Shown piece after piece: positions 61,693-64,000 of a stretch of DNA of 64,000 nt. The translations under genes were made by a program, and so were the position numbers. Below the pieces are notes generated by a model that made no database searches, was not told where the DNA came from, and saw only the letters and a list, made by a program, of their open reading frames with translations. The DNA comes from JAQUCI01 sp034932685 (lineage in GTDB: Bacteria > Bacillota_I > Bacilli_A > Erysipelotrichales > Erysipelotrichaceae). The stretch spans positions 13,390-77,389 of the forward strand of contig JAYFOM010000016.1 in assembly GCA_034932685.1 (NCBI GenBank). The letters are read 5' to 3'. The stretch's first letter is position 1. Each line of letters begins with the position of its first letter.

Positions 61693-61709
61693 GCCTATAA
61701 ATTTCGTTT

Positions 61710-61739
61710 AAGCCTCAATTAAAACGATTGAGGCTTTTT
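61710..61739 (+). terminator. Terminator of the nagA pair
   Basis: AAGCCTCAAT pairs with ATTGAGGCTT around TAAAACG and runs into five T. Confidence 0.9.
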
Positions 61740-61746
61740 CTTGAGA

Positions 61747-61755
61747 TGATATAAT
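61747..61755 (+). promoter_or_regulatory. Extended -10 promoter of the kinase gene
   Basis: TGATATAAT lies 29 bases before the start codon, with GAGGAA between. Confidence 0.55.
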
Positions 61756-61784
61756 GGTAGAATACAAGTTGTCGAGGAACAATT

Positions 61785-62678
61785 ATGAAACATGTTTTTA
61801 TTATTAATCCGGTCGCTGGTAAAAAAGACTCAGAACGTTTAGTACCAATGATCAAAAATTACTTCAAAAACACCGACGATTATCAAATCATAATCACTGA
61901 AGAAAAAGGACATGCGCAAAAGATTGCGTCATCATTCACAAATGATGATGATGTTTGCGTTTATGGCATTGGTGGTGATGGCACTGCCTTTGAAATTTTA
62001 AATGGTATCAATGAGGGTGTAGCGATGGCTGTCATTCCAAATGGTACAGGCAATGATTACTTTAAGATGATCAAATACACAGCGCAAAGTGTTGAAGAAA
62101 CATTACTTGCGACTATTGAAGGAAGAAGTGTAAAAGTTGATTATGGTATGGCAAATGATGTAAGATATTTAAACTCATCAAGTATGGGATTAGATGCGGA
62201 TGTAAACTTATTAGCTAATAAGATTGGTAGTAAGTATCCGATTCCACGCTCACTTGTTTATATTGTAGCTGCTTTGATCACTGTAATTAAACCGCATCCC
62301 ATTGTTATAAAGATGACATTAGATGATCAAGTTTTAACATCAAAAGCATTATTGATAGCTGTAATGAATGGCAAGTTCTATGGTGGTGGCTTTTTACCAA
62401 CACCAGATGCGGATATTCAAGATGGAATGTTAGATGTATGTGTTGTTAAGGATATGCGTCTAAGAAGGATTTTGAAGCTCTTACCGCAATATTTTAAAGG
62501 AAAGCATGTTGGTTTACCTGAAGTTGACTTTTATCGCTCAACTAGTGTTACATTGATCACGGATAATCCAGTAATGTATGGCTGTGATGGTGAAACTAAT
62601 ACTGCATCTATGATAGAATATAAGTTGATCAAAGATGGATTGACGCTAAGAGTACCAAAGAAGAGTAGTCTTAAGTAA
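61785..62678 (+). CDS. Diacylglycerol kinase-family lipid kinase (DgkB/YegS-like)
   Basis: The 297-residue protein has the lipid-kinase catalytic domain: HVFIINPVAGKKDS at the start, GIGGDGTAFEILNGI near 65 (the GGDG nucleotide site) and IPNGTGNDYFKM near 85. The C-terminal beta-sandwich holds FYGGGFLPTPDADIQDGMLDV. Members phosphorylate diacylglycerol or related lipids with ATP, recycling the diacylglycerol that LTA-synthase-type enzymes release from phosphatidylglycerol. That functional link fits the gene at 54730. The precise lipid is inferred. Confidence 0.9.
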   Translation: MKHVFIINPVAGKKDSERLVPMIKNYFKNTDDYQIIITEEKGHAQKIASSFTNDDDVCVYGIGGDGTAFEILNGINEGVAMAVIPNGTGNDYFKMIKYTAQSVEETLLATIEGRSVKVDYGMANDVRYLNSSSMGLDADVNLLANKIGSKYPIPRSLVYIVAALITVIKPHPIVIKMTLDDQVLTSKALLIAVMNGKFYGGGFLPTPDADIQDGMLDVCVVKDMRLRRILKLLPQYFKGKHVGLPEVDFYRSTSVTLITDNPVMYGCDGETNTASMIEYKLIKDGLTLRVPKKSSLK

Positions 62679-62725
62679 AACAATGTAGATTAATTCAAAC
62701 GATTGTTTACAAAAAAGGAGAAAAA

Positions 62726-63451
62726 ATGTTTAAGATAATTATTTGTGAAAACTATGAAGAGATAAGTAGAAAAGCATTCACGATCATTCGTGACTTGGTA
62801 ACAGAAAAACCAAACGCTGTTTTGGGTTTGGCAACAGGCAGTAGTCCTGTTGGTATGTATAAATTAATGGTTGAAGATCATCATAAAAATGGTACATCTT
62901 ATAAAGATGTAGTGACTTTTAACTTAGATGAGTATATTGGTATTCCTAAGAATCATTCTCAATCATATTATACCTTTATGCATGAAAACTTGTTTAAGGG
63001 GCTTGATATAAAAGAAGAGAATATCCACATTCCAAGCAGTGATGGGGATATTGATAAGCAAGCAGCATTATATGAAACGCAAATGGCACCGTTTATGTTT
63101 GATATTCAAGTGTTGGGAATTGGAAGAAATGGTCATATTGGCTTTAATGAACCTGGCACATCATTTACTTCAAAAACCCATATTGTTGAACTTGACGATA
63201 AAACAAGAGAAGATAACGCTCGTTTCTTTGATTCTTTAGATGAAGTTCCCAAACATGCGATAACAATGGGAAGTGGCACGATCATGCAGAAAGCAAAGAA
63301 AGTACTAATGATCGCAAGTGGTGAATCAAAACAAGATGCTATTTATGGTATGATCAAAGGACCACAAACTGAAGAGCTACCAGCAAGCATTTTACAACAA
63401 CATAATGATGTTGTTGTCATCATTGATAAAGCAGCAGCTGCGAAGTTATAA
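62726..63451 (+). CDS. nagB: Glucosamine-6-phosphate deaminase
   Basis: This enzyme converts glucosamine 6-phosphate to fructose 6-phosphate and ammonia. The 241-residue protein has LGLATGSSPVGMYKLM near 33, NLDEYIGI near 69, GIGRNGHIGFNEPGT near 130 (with the catalytic His), and VLMIASGESKQDAI near 195. The length is that of the short, Bacillus-type NagB, without the allosteric C-terminal extension. AAGGAG precedes the ATG. It completes the pathway begun by the two nagA genes. Confidence 0.96.
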   Translation: MFKIIICENYEEISRKAFTIIRDLVTEKPNAVLGLATGSSPVGMYKLMVEDHHKNGTSYKDVVTFNLDEYIGIPKNHSQSYYTFMHENLFKGLDIKEENIHIPSSDGDIDKQAALYETQMAPFMFDIQVLGIGRNGHIGFNEPGTSFTSKTHIVELDDKTREDNARFFDSLDEVPKHAITMGSGTIMQKAKKVLMIASGESKQDAIYGMIKGPQTEELPASILQQHNDVVVIIDKAAAAKL

Positions 63452-63458
63452 AATATCG

Positions 63459-63481
63459 GCCGATTGATTAATCGGCTTTTT
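63459..63481 (+). terminator. Terminator of nagB
   Basis: GCCGATT pairs with AATCGGC around a GATT loop and is followed by T residues. Confidence 0.87.
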
Positions 63482-63512
63482 AGTGCATCAAAAAACTAAT
63501 AACTAAAGATTA

Positions 63513-63521
63513 TGTTATAAT
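63513..63521 (+). promoter_or_regulatory. Extended -10 promoter of trxA
   Basis: TGTTATAAT lies 19 bases before the preferred trxA start. Confidence 0.55.
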
Positions 63522-63540
63522 AAGATAAATGGAGGTAAGT

Positions 63541-63849
63541 ATGAAAATTGTAACTGCAAATGAGTATGATCAAGAAATAAAAGATGGCGTTGTATTAGTT
63601 GACTTCTTCGCAGATTGGTGTGGACCGTGTAAAATGATCGCACCTGTGCTTGAAGAGCTTGCCAATAGCTATCAAGACAAAGCAAAGATCGTTAAGGTGA
63701 ATGTTGATAATGAACCAGCACTTGCCCAACGCTATGGCATTATGTCAATTCCGACATTGATCTTGTTTAAAGATGCTGAAGTCGTAAAGACGGTTGTGGG
63801 GTTTCAAAGCAAAGCCATGCTTGAACAATTAATAGATTCAGCTTTATAA
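63541..63849 (+). CDS. trxA: Thioredoxin
   Basis: The 102-residue protein has the full thioredoxin fold, with the active-site DWCGPCK at about residues 28-34 and the cis-proline loop MSIPTLILF near 73. I choose ATG 63541, since GGAGG lies 5-10 bases before it and the in-frame ATG at 63529 sits just ahead of that site. It is the cytosolic reductase for disulfides, distinct from the membrane-anchored CLYC protein at 22023. It has its own promoter. Confidence 0.97.
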   Translation: MKIVTANEYDQEIKDGVVLVDFFADWCGPCKMIAPVLEELANSYQDKAKIVKVNVDNEPALAQRYGIMSIPTLILFKDAEVVKTVVGFQSKAMLEQLIDSAL

Positions 63850-63865
63850 AATATAGCTAAAAAGA

Positions 63866-64000
63866 GGCTCTAAGTCAAATGTTGGGGTAAACCAATAAGA
63901 ATGGAGTAAACAAGAGTATTTTGGGAAACCGGAATACTTTTTAAGTTAAGCAAAGTTGATCAAGATACGAGTACGAAAACGATCGAAGTTTCTAAAGCCA
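63866..64000. mobile_element. ISL3-family insertion sequence, one end (continues past window)
   Basis: The terminal sequence starting GGCTCTAAGTCAAATGTTGG matches the known inverted repeats of ISL3 elements (GGCTCTTTGTCAAATG type). It is followed by the C-terminal end of the transposase gene on the minus strand. The other end and any 8-bp target duplication lie outside the window. Confidence 0.85.
63946..64000 (-). CDS. ISL3-family transposase, C-terminal end (5' part outside window)
   Basis: Reading the minus strand in frame gives GFRNFDRFRTRILINFA and a stop (TTA on the plus strand at 63946-63948). This segment is characteristic of the C-terminus of ISL3 transposases (the YRNFxNFRxRIL region). 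Only 17 residues are visible. No damage is seen in the visible part, so the element could be complete. Confidence 0.8.
   Translation of the reverse strand, partial: GFRNFDRFRTRILINFA

Overview
The window is AT-rich DNA from a low-GC, Gram-positive-type bacterium. Most genes have AGGAGG-like ribosome sites, promoters are often of the TGnTATAAT (extended -10) type, and Rho-independent hairpins end many units. TGA is used as a stop (for example the ATGA overlap at 22451-22454) and tryptophan is TGG, so the code is the standard one and this is not a Mycoplasma-type genome. LytR-CpsA-Psr, LTA-synthase-like, MBOAT/DHHW and Wzx-type genes point to a walled or polymer-coated Bacilli/Erysipelotrichia-like organism. 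The species cannot be named from the sequence alone.

Left edge (1-1150): the 3' end of an AbiEii-type toxin gene, then the decayed C-terminal half of a tyrosine recombinase on the minus strand. This looks like the remains of a mobile island. From 1.5 to 17.9 kb the genes are mostly household: gpsA, a GNAT acetyltransferase, an AzgA-type purine permease with an attenuator-like leader, tRNA-Ile(GAT) and tRNA-Ala(TGC), a large exported protein of unknown function, a DUF1905-nitroreductase fusion, a DUF1538 permease with a tandem PII-like protein, a TetR regulator, a cyclophilin, a C_GCAxxG-type redox protein, a SIS-domain sugar isomerase, a processive-type GT2, a two-component system and a YfcE-like phosphodiesterase.

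From 18.0 to 26.9 kb lies the most unusual locus: a compact Tad/type IVc-pilus-like or type II secretion-like operon. Its order is CpaB-like SAF protein, CpaF/TadA ATPase, TadB-like, TadC-like, a 57-residue pilin candidate too short for a standard ORF cut-off, a TadE-like protein, a membrane-anchored thioredoxin-fold protein (CLYC), a 402-residue exported protein, a 946-residue exported protein with about eight cysteine-containing WSxWS repeats resembling thrombospondin type 1 repeats, and a final pilin-like protein. The genes are tightly packed or overlapping. No prepilin peptidase, TadZ or secretin is present. A machine that displays a disulfide-bonded adhesin, with its own oxidoreductase, is a reasonable inference.

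From 26.9 to 56.6 kb is a surface-glycan island of about 30 kb. Minus strand: GT2, GtrA, O-antigen polymerase/ligase-like protein, GT4, Wzx flippase, UDP-galactopyranose mutase, RfbB, RfbA and a YfhO protein. Plus strand: a second YfhO protein diverging from the first, DHHW and MBOAT acyl-transfer partners, an exported unknown, a large LCP protein with PASTA-like C-terminal repeats, four tandem GT2 enzymes, a DUF6056-like membrane protein, a second flippase and an LTA-synthase-like enzyme. Together they could make, modify, export and attach one or two galactofuranose- and deoxyhexose-containing wall polymers.

From 56.6 kb to the end come a PduL-type phosphotransacylase, a YgiQ radical SAM protein, two tandem nagA paralogues, a diacylglycerol-kinase-family gene, nagB (amino-sugar catabolism) and thioredoxin. 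At 63866 an ISL3-family insertion sequence begins and runs off the window.
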